Shown here: in pieces, positions 1 through 6,702 of the stretch | How the letters are laid out: every line of letters begins with the position of its first letter | Numbering within the stretch: the stretch's first letter is position 1 | DNA from: Bacteroidales bacterium | GTDB lineage: Bacteria; Bacteroidota; Bacteroidia; Bacteroidales; VadinHA17 | Assembly (NCBI GenBank): GCA_003157055.1 | Contig: PMIG01000125.1 | Coordinates: 1-9,250 of the forward strand | Direction: 5' to 3' | Length of the DNA: 9,250 bases | The notes under the pieces: generated by a model | What the model was told of the DNA's origin: nothing | The model's input: the letters and a program-made list of their open reading frames with translations, nothing else | Databases searched by the model: none | Made by a program: the position numbers and the translations under genes

Positions 1-332
1 TGAATGACAAGAAAGAAGGTGAATGGTTACAATACTATCCAAAAGCAAAACTTTTTCTGAAATCAAATTATAAGGGAGATCTTCTGAACGGGAAATTTGA
101 AGTATGGTACAAAAACGGTAAAAGCCTGTTATCGGGTTTTTATAAAAACAATCTGCGGGAAGGAAAATGGGATTTTTACAATGAGGACGGATCACTGAAG
201 TATGAGCTGAATTATGTCAACGGGATGACCAATGACAAGCAGATTGATAACGACGTATCAGATTTCTTTGATAATCTGGAAAAAACCAGAAGTAATATCG
301 CTGACCCCGAAAAAACAGGGGTAATCAGATAA
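1..332 (+). CDS. MORN/YwqK-repeat protein, 3' end only
   Basis: The reading frame is open from the left edge (first full codon at base 3) to TAA at 330-332, giving the last 109 residues of a longer protein. The visible part holds about three degenerate repeats of roughly 24 residues built around G-(E/K)-(W/F)-x-x-(W/Y)-Y or F-Y, for example GEWLQYY, GKFEVWYKNGK and GKWDFYNEDGS. This is the pattern of the MORN_2/YwqK family. After the repeats comes a short charged, non-repetitive tail. Such proteins are common in Bacteroidota; databases often call them YwqK-family antitoxins, but nothing here shows a toxin partner. The stop overlaps the ATG of the S8 protease by one base (TAATG), so the two are probably co-transcribed and translationally coupled. 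The N-terminus, including any signal peptide or lipobox, is outside the window, so location in the cell cannot be judged. Confidence 0.8.
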   Translation, partial: NDKKEGEWLQYYPKAKLFLKSNYKGDLLNGKFEVWYKNGKSLLSGFYKNNLREGKWDFYNEDGSLKYELNYVNGMTNDKQIDNDVSDFFDNLEKTRSNIADPEKTGVIR

Positions 333-1987
333 TGAATAGATTAGCTTTTTTGCCTGGTAAAGGGGCATGGAAGTTCTTTATGCTTATCCTCGTTTTCATT
401 CATTGTACTGTTAACGGGCAGGATACTTTTGATTATTTCTGCAGGGTCTATTTCAGGGATAAGGGAGCAAATACACCTTTGAATTATTCGTACACCGATC
501 TGCTTTCCACAAGAGCCATCAACAGGAGGGCAAAATCCGGGGAAACCGCTCCCGATTATAGTGACCTTCCTGTTTTTAAAGATTACATCATGCAGGTTGA
601 GGAGCTTGGTTTTACATTTCATTGCACTTCAAAATGGATGAATACTGCTCTTTTCAAATCCAAATCCATGCCCGATACGGCTCTTTTGAAAAGCCTGCCA
701 TTTGTTGCTGATGCAAAAATCGTAAAGAAACCGGTAGGAAAAAGCAGATATTCGGACAAACATGACCTGATTACAGCTTCTGCCGATCTTCAACCTTATA
801 ACCGCCCTCTCACAATGCTTAATGGCGATGTTCTTCATTCGTCCGGATACAATGGGGCTGGTGTTCTCATTGCAGTAATTGATGCAGGATTTACATTAAG
901 TGACCATATCACCTCTCTCACTAATCTGAGAAACAGGAAAGGCATAAAATACACATGGGATTTTATTAAAAATGATCCTCTTGTATATGATTATCACGAA
1001 CACGGTACAGCTGTTCTCTCGGTACTTGCAGGTCAGAGTGAAGGGAATATTGAAGGGACTGCTCCCGGTGCCGATTTCATTCTTCTGAGGACTGAAGATT
1101 CTTCGAGCGAGTTCTCTGTTGAGGAAGATTTCTGGGCTGCTGCTGCCGAGCTTGCTGACAGTGCGGGCGTAGACATTATTTCATCATCACTTGGATATTA
1201 TAACTTTGATGAGCCATCGCTCGATTATAAATTTTCAGATCTTGACGGTAAAACTACCTTTGTCACAAGAGTTGCTGATATGGCTGCCTCAAAAGGGATA
1301 TTGGTAGTTTGCAGTGCAGGGAATGAACGTAATACTCCATGGATACATATCATTGCTCCTGCTGACGGTGATGGCGTTTTAGCTGTTGGTGCAGTTGACG
1401 GAAACGGCTTGATTTCTTCATTCTCATCTGCCGGACCATCATCAGATGGCAGAGTAAAACCTGACAACACGGCAATGGGAGTTAGCGTGGCAACACAAAC
1501 CAGTTTATCATCTTTCACCAGAATGAACGGGACATCTTTTTCGTGTCCTGTCCTGAGTGGTATGGCAGCAACACTGTTACAGGCAATTCCGGATGCAACA
1601 AATATTGAAATAATTGACGCAATTCATCATGCCGGAGACCGATATAGTGCACCTGATACACTTTATGGATACGGAACTCCCGATATGATAAAAGCACTTG
1701 ATTATATCCAGAAATTACATCTTAAACTTCCGGATAATGGGATACTAACATGGCCCAATCCCACAACCGGTGAGTTTGAGATAAACTTCAGCGACTCACC
1801 GGGCAGCCTTATTATTGAAATTTTTACATTATACGGAAGTCTGGTTTACCGTAGGGATTTTTCTGAATATGCCGGACGCAATTTAGCAATAAGAGCCCTT
1901 TCGGATAAACCTCAGGGGATTTACCTTATTAAACTTAAGACGGGAAAAGGTACCTTTATAAATAAAATTATTAAGCTTAACAACTGA
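332..1987 (+). CDS. Secreted S8 (subtilisin-like) serine protease with T9SS type A sorting domain
   Basis: 551 residues. Residues 1-30 form a signal peptide (basic start, hydrophobic core around 15-25, likely cleavage after VNGQ). Residues about 31-165 are an N-terminal extension, possibly a propeptide. The peptidase domain spans about 170-460 with the full S8 set: Asp184 in AVIDAGF, His224 in HEHGTAV, oxyanion Asn331 in SAGNERN, and Ser402 in NGTSFSCP. Residues about 470-551 match a T9SS type A sorting domain: WPNPTTGEF near 474, IFTLYGSLVY, then PQGIYLIKLKTG and a basic end. The inferred route is Sec export to the periplasm, then T9SS transport to the surface or medium, with tail removal. 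All catalytic residues are present, so it should be active; its substrate is unknown. The ATG at 332 overlaps the previous stop, and the TGA at 1985-1987 overlaps the xseA ATG, so it lies in the middle of an operon. Confidence 0.93.
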   Translation: MNRLAFLPGKGAWKFFMLILVFIHCTVNGQDTFDYFCRVYFRDKGANTPLNYSYTDLLSTRAINRRAKSGETAPDYSDLPVFKDYIMQVEELGFTFHCTSKWMNTALFKSKSMPDTALLKSLPFVADAKIVKKPVGKSRYSDKHDLITASADLQPYNRPLTMLNGDVLHSSGYNGAGVLIAVIDAGFTLSDHITSLTNLRNRKGIKYTWDFIKNDPLVYDYHEHGTAVLSVLAGQSEGNIEGTAPGADFILLRTEDSSSEFSVEEDFWAAAAELADSAGVDIISSSLGYYNFDEPSLDYKFSDLDGKTTFVTRVADMAASKGILVVCSAGNERNTPWIHIIAPADGDGVLAVGAVDGNGLISSFSSAGPSSDGRVKPDNTAMGVSVATQTSLSSFTRMNGTSFSCPVLSGMAATLLQAIPDATNIEIIDAIHHAGDRYSAPDTLYGYGTPDMIKALDYIQKLHLKLPDNGILTWPNPTTGEFEINFSDSPGSLIIEIFTLYGSLVYRRDFSEYAGRNLAIRALSDKPQGIYLIKLKTGKGTFINKIIKLNN

Positions 1988-3354
1988 TGCAGGACGATAA
2001 GCTCTCCCTTACTGAATTGCAGCTCATAATAAAGGATTCTCTTTATATTGCCCTTCCTGATTTCTACTGGGTTGTTGCAGAAATATCGGAAATGAAGGAG
2101 AATAGTGCAGGCCATTGTTATCTGGAACTTATCGAGAAGCTTCCTGACGAAAAGGATGCAAGGGCAAAGGTAAAGGCAATAATATGGGGCAACAGGTCAA
2201 GGTTTCTGAAATCATTTTTCGAGAACAGCACAGGAGAGACTATAAAGGAGGGAATGAAGGTCCTTGTCAGGGTAAAAATTGAGTATCATGAATTATTCGG
2301 ATTGAGCCTTATCATTTCTGATATTGATCCATCGTTCACAATTGGGGAGATGGCTCTTAAACGTAAAATGATCATTAAAAAGCTCGAGGAAGATGGAGTT
2401 TTTTCAATGAATAAGGAGATTCTCTTTCCAGCCATACCCCAGAGAATTGCCGTCATATCATCCGGCAAGGCCGCCGGTTATTCGGATTTCCTGAACCACC
2501 TCTCCGAAAACAGCTATGGATATATTTTTTACACAGCTCTCTTTGAATCAGCCTTGCAGGGAATAGAGATGGAGAATGGTATCATTTCAGCACTTGACCG
2601 TATTGCTGATCATATCAACCTGTTCGATGTAGTAGTTATAATAAGAGGTGGCGGCTCCCAGAGTGATCTGAGCTGGTTCGACAACTATAGGATTGCATTT
2701 CATGTGACCCAGTTTCCTTTGCCAGTAATTACTGGAATTGGCCATGAAAAAGATCTTTCAATAACTGATATGGTTGCATTTCAATCGCTTAAAACACCCA
2801 CTGCAGTTGCTGATTACCTTATTGATTCTGTTTCTGGTGCAGAAGATCGTCTTAAAGAGATTAGTTCAGAAATAAGCGAGTATTCAAAAGGAATCATTGA
2901 TTACAATAAGGAGCGGATTGAATCATCAAGAATTAGGTTGATACCGGCAGTGAAGCTTTTTGTGTCAGGAGAAAAAGAGTTGCTCTCCTGTGAGATAATA
3001 AAAATGATAAATACCGGGAAAGAGTACATTTTAAAAGCAGGGATTGTGCCTGCTAATCATAAATCAAGGCTGGTATCGTCAGCCGGATTGTTTTCATCAG
3101 CTAAATACAAGGTTCTCGAAAGAATGAGTCAGGGTATGGTAAGCCTTACTTCCAATATTATTAGCCAGAAGAAGGTTAAAACAGATTCATTTGAAAATGC
3201 GCTTAAGATCCTTGACCCTGCAAATGTTCTTAAAAGAGGCTATACTATCACTTCTCTGGATGGGAAAATTATTAAAAGTTCAGGTGAAACATCCGAAAAT
3301 GATATAATTGATACAAAATTCAGCGACGGTTCAGTTAAGAGTAAAGTAATATAA
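1987..3354 (+). CDS. xseA: Exodeoxyribonuclease VII large subunit
   Basis: 455 residues, close to the 456 of the E. coli protein. XseA is the catalytic subunit of exonuclease VII, a cytoplasmic, metal-independent enzyme that degrades single-stranded DNA from both ends into oligonucleotides and works with several XseB subunits. Residues 1-115 form the OB-fold DNA-binding domain. The catalytic domain (about 120-440) carries the family motifs: ISSGKAAGYSDF at 157-168 (Asp167 in place of the conserved motif Asp), RGGGSQSDLSWF from 220, GIGHEKD at 250-256 and TPTAVADYL from 270. A helical, charged stretch (about 280-410) is the expected XseB-binding coiled-coil arm. The C-terminus ends with RGYTITSLDGK from 417, the usual closing beta motif. 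The ATG overlaps the TGA of the protease by one base, and xseB follows 11 bases after the stop. Nothing looks broken. Confidence 0.96.
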   Translation: MQDDKLSLTELQLIIKDSLYIALPDFYWVVAEISEMKENSAGHCYLELIEKLPDEKDARAKVKAIIWGNRSRFLKSFFENSTGETIKEGMKVLVRVKIEYHELFGLSLIISDIDPSFTIGEMALKRKMIIKKLEEDGVFSMNKEILFPAIPQRIAVISSGKAAGYSDFLNHLSENSYGYIFYTALFESALQGIEMENGIISALDRIADHINLFDVVVIIRGGGSQSDLSWFDNYRIAFHVTQFPLPVITGIGHEKDLSITDMVAFQSLKTPTAVADYLIDSVSGAEDRLKEISSEISEYSKGIIDYNKERIESSRIRLIPAVKLFVSGEKELLSCEIIKMINTGKEYILKAGIVPANHKSRLVSSAGLFSSAKYKVLERMSQGMVSLTSNIISQKKVKTDSFENALKILDPANVLKRGYTITSLDGKIIKSSGETSENDIIDTKFSDGSVKSKVI

Positions 3355-3365
3355 ACCAGAAATAT

Positions 3366-3563
3366 ATGGCAAAAAAGGAATTTTCATTTAATGAGGCTGT
3401 CACAGAGATTGAGAAAATCCTGAAAAACATTGAGAGCGGTGATCTGGATGTAGATAAGCTTTCAGAATCAGTAAAGCGGGCTTCAGAGCTGATACGCCAG
3501 TGCCAGAAGAAACTCAGGACTACTGAAGAGGAGATCAACAGTATTTTTAAGGACCTGGCATAA
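3366..3563 (+). CDS. xseB: Exodeoxyribonuclease VII small subunit
   Basis: 65 residues, within the usual 60-85 for XseB. It shows the family pattern of two amphipathic helices: FNEAVTEIEKILKNIESGDL (7-26) followed by DKLSESVKRASELIRQCQKKL (about 30-50), matching the consensus 'FEEAL-x-LE-x-IV-x-x-LE-x-GDL ... L-x-x-C-x-x-x-L'. XseB binds the long helical arm of XseA and is needed for activity of the nuclease. Its place 11 bases after xseA is the classical arrangement. The ATG has no clear purine-rich ribosome site in front (AT-rich AAATAT), normal for Bacteroidota. It is the last gene of the plus-strand unit. The stop at 3561-3563 is followed almost at once by a strong hairpin at 3566-3591. 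Confidence 0.94.
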   Translation: MAKKEFSFNEAVTEIEKILKNIESGDLDVDKLSESVKRASELIRQCQKKLRTTEEEINSIFKDLA

Positions 3564-3732
3564 AATAAATCAGGACCGAAGTCCTGATTTACTACTACCC
3601 TAAACCTAAATCCATGAAAAAACTCATGTAACCTTTTGTTACTACCTTCATAATTTAAACGAATGTCAGGACAGAATGTTTCATCCTATAAGGGAATTTT
3701 TAGCACAAAAACCCATTTTTTTGACGAATGAA
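3564..3732. other. Structured convergent intergenic region, possible small RNA or 3' UTR
   Basis: This 169-base gap separates the ends of xseB (plus) and trxA (minus). Besides the terminator-like hairpin at 3566-3591 it contains two small tandem inverted repeats: CATGA/TCATG (3613-3617 with 3624-3628, 6-base loop) and GTAAC/GTTAC (3628-3632 with 3638-3642, 5-base loop), which share one base. The 7-mer TCAGGAC of the terminator stem (3570-3576) recurs at 3666-3672, and GAATGT occurs twice, at 3661-3666 and 3674-3679. On the plus strand there is a five-codon ORF, MKKLM, at 3614-3631. Read on the minus strand from trxA, the order is GTCCTGA, two small hairpins, a linker, then the UUCG hairpin, which would fit a structured 3' UTR or a small RNA released from it. 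No promoter of its own was recognised. The role is unknown. Confidence 0.45.
3566..3591 (-). terminator. Perfect 11-bp hairpin, terminator-like, best read on the minus strand
   Basis: Bases 3566-3576 (TAAATCAGGAC) and 3581-3591 (GTCCTGATTTA) are exact reverse complements separated by four bases. Read on the minus strand the loop is UUCG closed by a C-G pair (GGAC-UUCG-GUCC), the very stable tetraloop common in intrinsic terminators, and the stem is followed by a short T-rich tail (TTTTATG) that runs into the end of xseB. Read on the plus strand the loop is CGAA and no T run follows. I therefore infer a terminator for transcription coming from trxA, about 140 bases after its stop. It may also hold back transcripts leaving xseB. 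Confidence 0.72.
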
Positions 3733-4092
3733 CTATTTTTCTATACCAAGGACCTCTTTGAATGCTTTAACAAAAGTTTCTTTAGGAAGTGCACCCATTG
3801 CCATCTGGGGCTGCCCATTAATCGGAACGAATAGGAATGATGGAATACTCCTGATCCCGAAAGCACCAGCAAGCTCCTGCTCCTCTTCAGTATTTACCTT
3901 GTAAACATCCATCTTGCCTTCAAACTCTGTCGCAAGCTCTTCAAGTATAGGCGCTACCATCTTGCACGGGCCGCACCAGTCGGCATAAAAATCAATTATG
4001 CAGGGTTTTCCGCCCTCGAATTTCCATTCTTTGTTCTTTTCGTAATCAAAAACCTTTTTCAGAAAGGTCTCTTTTGTCAAATGTTCAGTCAT
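3733..4092 (-). CDS. trxA: Thioredoxin
   Basis: 119 residues, slightly longer than the usual 105-110 because of an N-terminal helix-rich stretch before the core. The fold core is clear: PCIIDFYADWCGPCK with the redox motif Trp39-Cys40-Gly41-Pro42-Cys43-Lys44, and the cis-proline loop IRSIPSF with Pro84. There is no signal peptide or lipobox, so this is a cytoplasmic thiol-disulfide reductase, expected to be reduced by thioredoxin reductase and to serve ribonucleotide reductase, peroxiredoxins and similar partners. That partner list is family knowledge, not visible here. The start is ATG (4090-4092), about 20 bases after a promoter-like box at 4113-4120, and the stop is TAG at 3733-3735. It stands alone, divergent from the CCA enzyme and convergent with xseB. 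It could be a specialised thioredoxin paralogue, but the exact WCGPCK motif favours the general one. Confidence 0.92.
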   Translation of the reverse strand: MTEHLTKETFLKKVFDYEKNKEWKFEGGKPCIIDFYADWCGPCKMVAPILEELATEFEGKMDVYKVNTEEEQELAGAFGIRSIPSFLFVPINGQPQMAMGALPKETFVKAFKEVLGIEK

Positions 4093-4112
4093 GATAACTT
4101 TTTTTTATTTAA

Positions 4113-4144
4113 CAAAGGAATTCGATATTTGTTTAATATATCAA
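4113..4144 (-). promoter_or_regulatory. Putative Bacteroidota-type promoter of trxA
   Basis: On the minus strand TTG (4144-4142) is followed after 21 bases by TTCCTTTG (4120-4113). The latter matches the Bacteroidota -7 consensus TAnnTTTG at all but one defined position, and the spacing is near that usually seen between the -33 TTTG/TTG and -7 elements. It would place the transcript start some 10-15 bases before the trxA ATG. Seen by eye only; the A to T change at the second base makes it a moderate match. Confidence 0.45.
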
Positions 4145-4150
4145 CCTATA

Positions 4151-4180
4151 TGCCGAAAGAGGGCATCGACAGTCTTCGAT
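4151..4180. repeat. Two adjacent small inverted repeats between divergent promoters
   Basis: TGCC (4151-4154) pairs with GGCA (4162-4165) across a 7-base loop. Directly adjoining it, ATCGA (4165-4169) pairs with TCGAT (4176-4180) across 6 bases. Both lie between the putative trxA and cca promoter boxes, so they could be a regulator binding site or part of a leader. The arms are short, so chance is a fair alternative. Confidence 0.3.
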
Positions 4181-4208
4181 AAGAAATTGGTTAGAAATTG
4201 TAACTTTG
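4175..4208 (+). promoter_or_regulatory. Putative promoter of the CCA-adding enzyme gene
   Basis: TAACTTTG at 4201-4208 is an exact match to the Bacteroidota -7 box TAnnTTTG. Upstream, TTCG at 4175-4178 is a one-mismatch version of the -33 TTTG with a 22-base gap; a better TTG at 4187-4189 is only 11 bases away and too close. The inferred transcript start near 4213-4216 leaves a leader of about 28 bases before the ATG at 4242, which supports that start codon over the TTG at 4227. Confidence 0.55.
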
Positions 4209-4241
4209 CCGGAATGATAAAATAAATTGTCATATCTGCAT

Positions 4242-5669
4242 ATGAAGATATGTCTAAATAACAAGATATTCAGCCTGCTTTCTGATGTGGTAACGGATGA
4301 AAACGTTCAGGCTTTCGTAATAGGAGGCTGGGTGAGGGATTGCATTCTTAAAAGAGATCATCCCGAAAAAGATATTGATATTGTGGTACTCGGAAGCGGA
4401 ATTAATATTGCGAAGAAGTGCGCCAAAAGAATTGACAGGAATATTAAAGTCACCGTTTTTAAGAATTTTGGCACTGCGATGTTCAGGTGGAATGATTATG
4501 AGATCGAGTTCGTCGGTGCAAGAAAAGAGTCTTACGACAGGGGATCGAGAAAGCCAATAGTTGAAAACGGTACTCTTGAGGATGATCAGAAAAGAAGGGA
4601 TTTCACTATAAACGCTCTGGCAATATGTCTGAACAGGGATAGATTCGGGGAATTTCTCGATCCATTTGGTGGCATGCTGGATATTGAGAATAAGATCATT
4701 CGCACTCCTCTTGAACCTGATCAGACATTTTCTGACGACCCTCTCAGGATGATGCGAGCGATAAGGTTTGCTGCCCAGCTTAACTTTACTATTGAGAAAC
4801 ACACCTTAAAATCGATATCCGAAAATGCGTCGAGGATCAGCATTGTTTCTCAGGAACGGATTATAACGGAGCTTAACAAGATAATTATGTGCTTTCGTCC
4901 TTCAATCGGTTTCAGCCTTCTAGAAAAAACCGGTCTGCTCGCTATTATTTTCCCGGAGCTGGATAATCTTAAAGGTGTCGACAAAAAAGAAGGAAAGGGG
5001 CATAAGGACAACTTCATTCACTCGATAAAAGTCCTTGATAATATTTCCCTCCACACCGATAATCTATGGTTAAGATGGGCTGCCCTGCTTCATGATATAG
5101 CAAAACCTGTGACAAAAAAATATTCAGCTGAAACAGGATGGTCATTTCATGGACATGAGTTCATCGGTTCAAAAATGATTTCTGACATATTCAGAAAGCT
5201 CAGGCTTCCATTAAATGAGAAAATGAAATATGTTCAGAAGCTGGTCAGTCTTCACCTTCGCCCTATCGTACTCTCACAGGAAGAGGTTACAGATTCGGCT
5301 GTAAGACGGCTGCTTTTTGAAGCCGGCGATGATATTGACGACCTGATGATGCTATGTGAAGCAGATATTACATCAAAGAATGAAGTAAAGAAGGCAAAGC
5401 ATCTCGAGAACTTCAAATATGTCAGGACCAAGCTGAAAGAGATAGAAGAAAAGGATGCAATAAGAAATTTCCAGCCCCCTGTTGACGGACAGGAGATAAT
5501 CAACACATTCGGGATCAAACCTGGCAAGGAGGTAGGCATTATCAAAAACGCAATACGGGAAGCAATTCTTGACGGGATCATTCCAAATTCTCATGAAGAT
5601 GCCCGGAAACTAATGATAAGGAAGGGTAAAGAACTCGGGTTGATCCTGAAAAAGAGATCTATTTCCTGA
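4242..5669 (+). CDS. cca: CCA-adding tRNA nucleotidyltransferase with HD domain
   Basis: 475 residues from the ATG at 4242. An in-frame TTG at 4227 would add five residues but sits too close to the promoter box. The enzyme is a class II nucleotidyltransferase that builds or repairs the 3' CCA end of tRNAs from CTP and ATP in the cytoplasm. Visible motifs: GGWVRD (28-33), the metal-binding DIDIV with Asp44 and Asp46, RRDFTINAL (118-126), and DDPLRMMRAIRF (165-176), which corresponds to the EDxxR nucleotide-template motif. An HD phosphohydrolase domain follows: His260, His284-Asp285 in ALLHDIAKP, and HGHE at 303-306. CCA enzymes with such a domain are widespread in Bacteroidota. A poly(A) polymerase is the alternative, as motifs alone do not fully separate the two. 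The last 11 bases overlap the end of the convergent nuclease-like gene. Confidence 0.9.
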   Translation: MKICLNNKIFSLLSDVVTDENVQAFVIGGWVRDCILKRDHPEKDIDIVVLGSGINIAKKCAKRIDRNIKVTVFKNFGTAMFRWNDYEIEFVGARKESYDRGSRKPIVENGTLEDDQKRRDFTINALAICLNRDRFGEFLDPFGGMLDIENKIIRTPLEPDQTFSDDPLRMMRAIRFAAQLNFTIEKHTLKSISENASRISIVSQERIITELNKIIMCFRPSIGFSLLEKTGLLAIIFPELDNLKGVDKKEGKGHKDNFIHSIKVLDNISLHTDNLWLRWAALLHDIAKPVTKKYSAETGWSFHGHEFIGSKMISDIFRKLRLPLNEKMKYVQKLVSLHLRPIVLSQEEVTDSAVRRLLFEAGDDIDDLMMLCEADITSKNEVKKAKHLENFKYVRTKLKEIEEKDAIRNFQPPVDGQEIINTFGIKPGKEVGIIKNAIREAILDGIIPNSHEDARKLMIRKGKELGLILKKRSIS

Positions 5670-6681
5670 AAAGATCAAGAATCACCGGAAGGTGATCACT
5701 ATAACCTCCCTGATACCTGTAACCGAGGTAAGTAGCAAACGGCCTTTCTCCAGGGTATTTTGGATCTTCCTGAAGGAGAAATGATGGTTTGAAAATTTTC
5801 AATGCTCCTGTTTCAGAACAAAGGCCGTTTTCAATAATAGGTTTTGAAACCAATACCTGGTCTATCATTTCCCATGTGCCGGTATATCTGTAAGTTCCGC
5901 AGTTGCCAGGAAGACCTGCTGAAAGATTAATGAGAGATATACCTGAGGGGTAACCAGCAGTCAGTAATCCAATTACCTGGTCGTCAGGAGTTGCATTAAA
6001 GTCACCTGCAATAATTATAAACGACTGATTCCCTGAATGAAAGGAAATTGAATCAGTCTTGCTTCTGACCATCTCTGCGATTTTAACTCTCAGCGTTTCT
6101 CCTGCCAGAACTCCTCCCCTCCTTGAAGGCCAGTGATTCAGAAACAGATGAATGGTATCGCCTTTCAGAATAAATTTCAGATAAAGGACACTTCTTGTCT
6201 TAAACTCATCCCTGGGTATCTCTTTAGGTATCAGGTACCTGTAATCGCAAATCCTTATGAGCTCCTTTCTGTAAATAAGGCAGACATCTATTCCCCTGGG
6301 ATCAGGTGAATCTTCATGGATAATGCCATAGCCAAATTTAGCCAGGCTGGTCCCAAATACAAGGTCTTCGAGAACCTTCCTGTTCTCAATCTCATAAAGA
6401 CCTACAATGGCAGGAGGAGTAAATTCTCCTGCAGCAAGAATTGTCTTGCAGATTGAGTTTATCTTGTTAATATACCTCTTGTAATTCCATCTTCTCAGAC
6501 CTGAAGCAGTAAATTCATCATCATCAGAAAGTGAATCATTATATGTATCAAACAGGTTTTCAACATTATAAAACATGAACCGCACAGGATTCACGGAGGA
6601 ATCCTGGGAATATCCCTTTATAATGAATAGCAACAGCAGCGTAAGGGTACACGTAATTCTTATTACGATACCTTTTGACAT
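5659..6681 (-). CDS. Secreted endonuclease/exonuclease/phosphatase-family protein
   Basis: 340 residues. A signal peptide is clear (MSKGIVIRIT, then a hydrophobic core LTLLLLFII, likely cleavage after GYSQ near 26), with no lipobox. The rest is a complete EEP-fold domain with its metal and catalytic motifs in order: YNVENLFD (38-45), LYEIEN with Glu97, GIDVCLIYR with Asp132, LNHWPSRRGG with His183, AGDFNATPDD with Asp227 and Asn229, WEMIDQVLVS with Asp274, and GYSDHLPV with Asp329-His330. The family includes DNases, phosphatases and sphingomyelinases; the order and NHWPSRRGG motif fit the secreted Bacteroidota 'endonuclease/exonuclease/phosphatase' group, but the substrate cannot be read from sequence. 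There is no T9SS tail, so it probably stays in the periplasm or is exported otherwise. It begins 21 bases after porP and looks like the last gene of that operon. Its TAG lies inside the 3' end of cca. Confidence 0.88.
   Translation of the reverse strand: MSKGIVIRITCTLTLLLLFIIKGYSQDSSVNPVRFMFYNVENLFDTYNDSLSDDDEFTASGLRRWNYKRYINKINSICKTILAAGEFTPPAIVGLYEIENRKVLEDLVFGTSLAKFGYGIIHEDSPDPRGIDVCLIYRKELIRICDYRYLIPKEIPRDEFKTRSVLYLKFILKGDTIHLFLNHWPSRRGGVLAGETLRVKIAEMVRSKTDSISFHSGNQSFIIIAGDFNATPDDQVIGLLTAGYPSGISLINLSAGLPGNCGTYRYTGTWEMIDQVLVSKPIIENGLCSETGALKIFKPSFLLQEDPKYPGERPFATYLGYRYQGGYSDHLPVILDLFRK
5681..5696. repeat. 6-bp perfect inverted repeat at the convergent cca/nuclease junction
   Basis: ATCACC (5681-5686) and GGTGAT (5691-5696) are exact reverse complements with a GGAA loop on the plus strand. 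The hairpin starts 12 bases after the cca stop and lies in the codons for the Asp-His-Leu-Pro catalytic motif of the opposite gene. No T run follows. It may slow plus-strand transcription, or may simply reflect the coding constraint. Confidence 0.3.
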
Positions 6682-6702
6682 ATAAGGACTGAAACAATAA
6701 TA

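Noticed and set aside
1..332. Toxin-antitoxin module based on the YwqK-family name
   Set aside because: The name comes from database labels. The neighbour is a secreted protease, not a toxin, and the MORN-like repeats alone do not imply an antitoxin.
3566..3591. The hairpin as a dedicated intrinsic terminator of the xseA-xseB transcript
   Set aside because: The stem works on both strands, but no T run follows on the plus strand, while the minus strand offers a UUCG loop and a short T-rich tail. A partial effect on xseB transcripts remains possible.
3614..3631. MKKLM five-codon ORF as a leader peptide for attenuation
   Set aside because: The next gene in that direction (trxA) is on the other strand, so nothing downstream on the plus strand would be controlled before cca at 4242. 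Kept only as part of the unexplained gap.
4227..4241. TTG at 4227 as the cca start codon
   Set aside because: It is a rare start and lies only about 12 bases after the likely transcript start. The ATG at 4242 gives the usual family N-terminus close to the GGWVRD motif.
4254..4802. 182-codon open frame on the minus strand inside cca
   Set aside because: It lies fully antisense to a gene with clear motifs, has no recognisable domain or promoter of its own, and is explained as a shadow frame.
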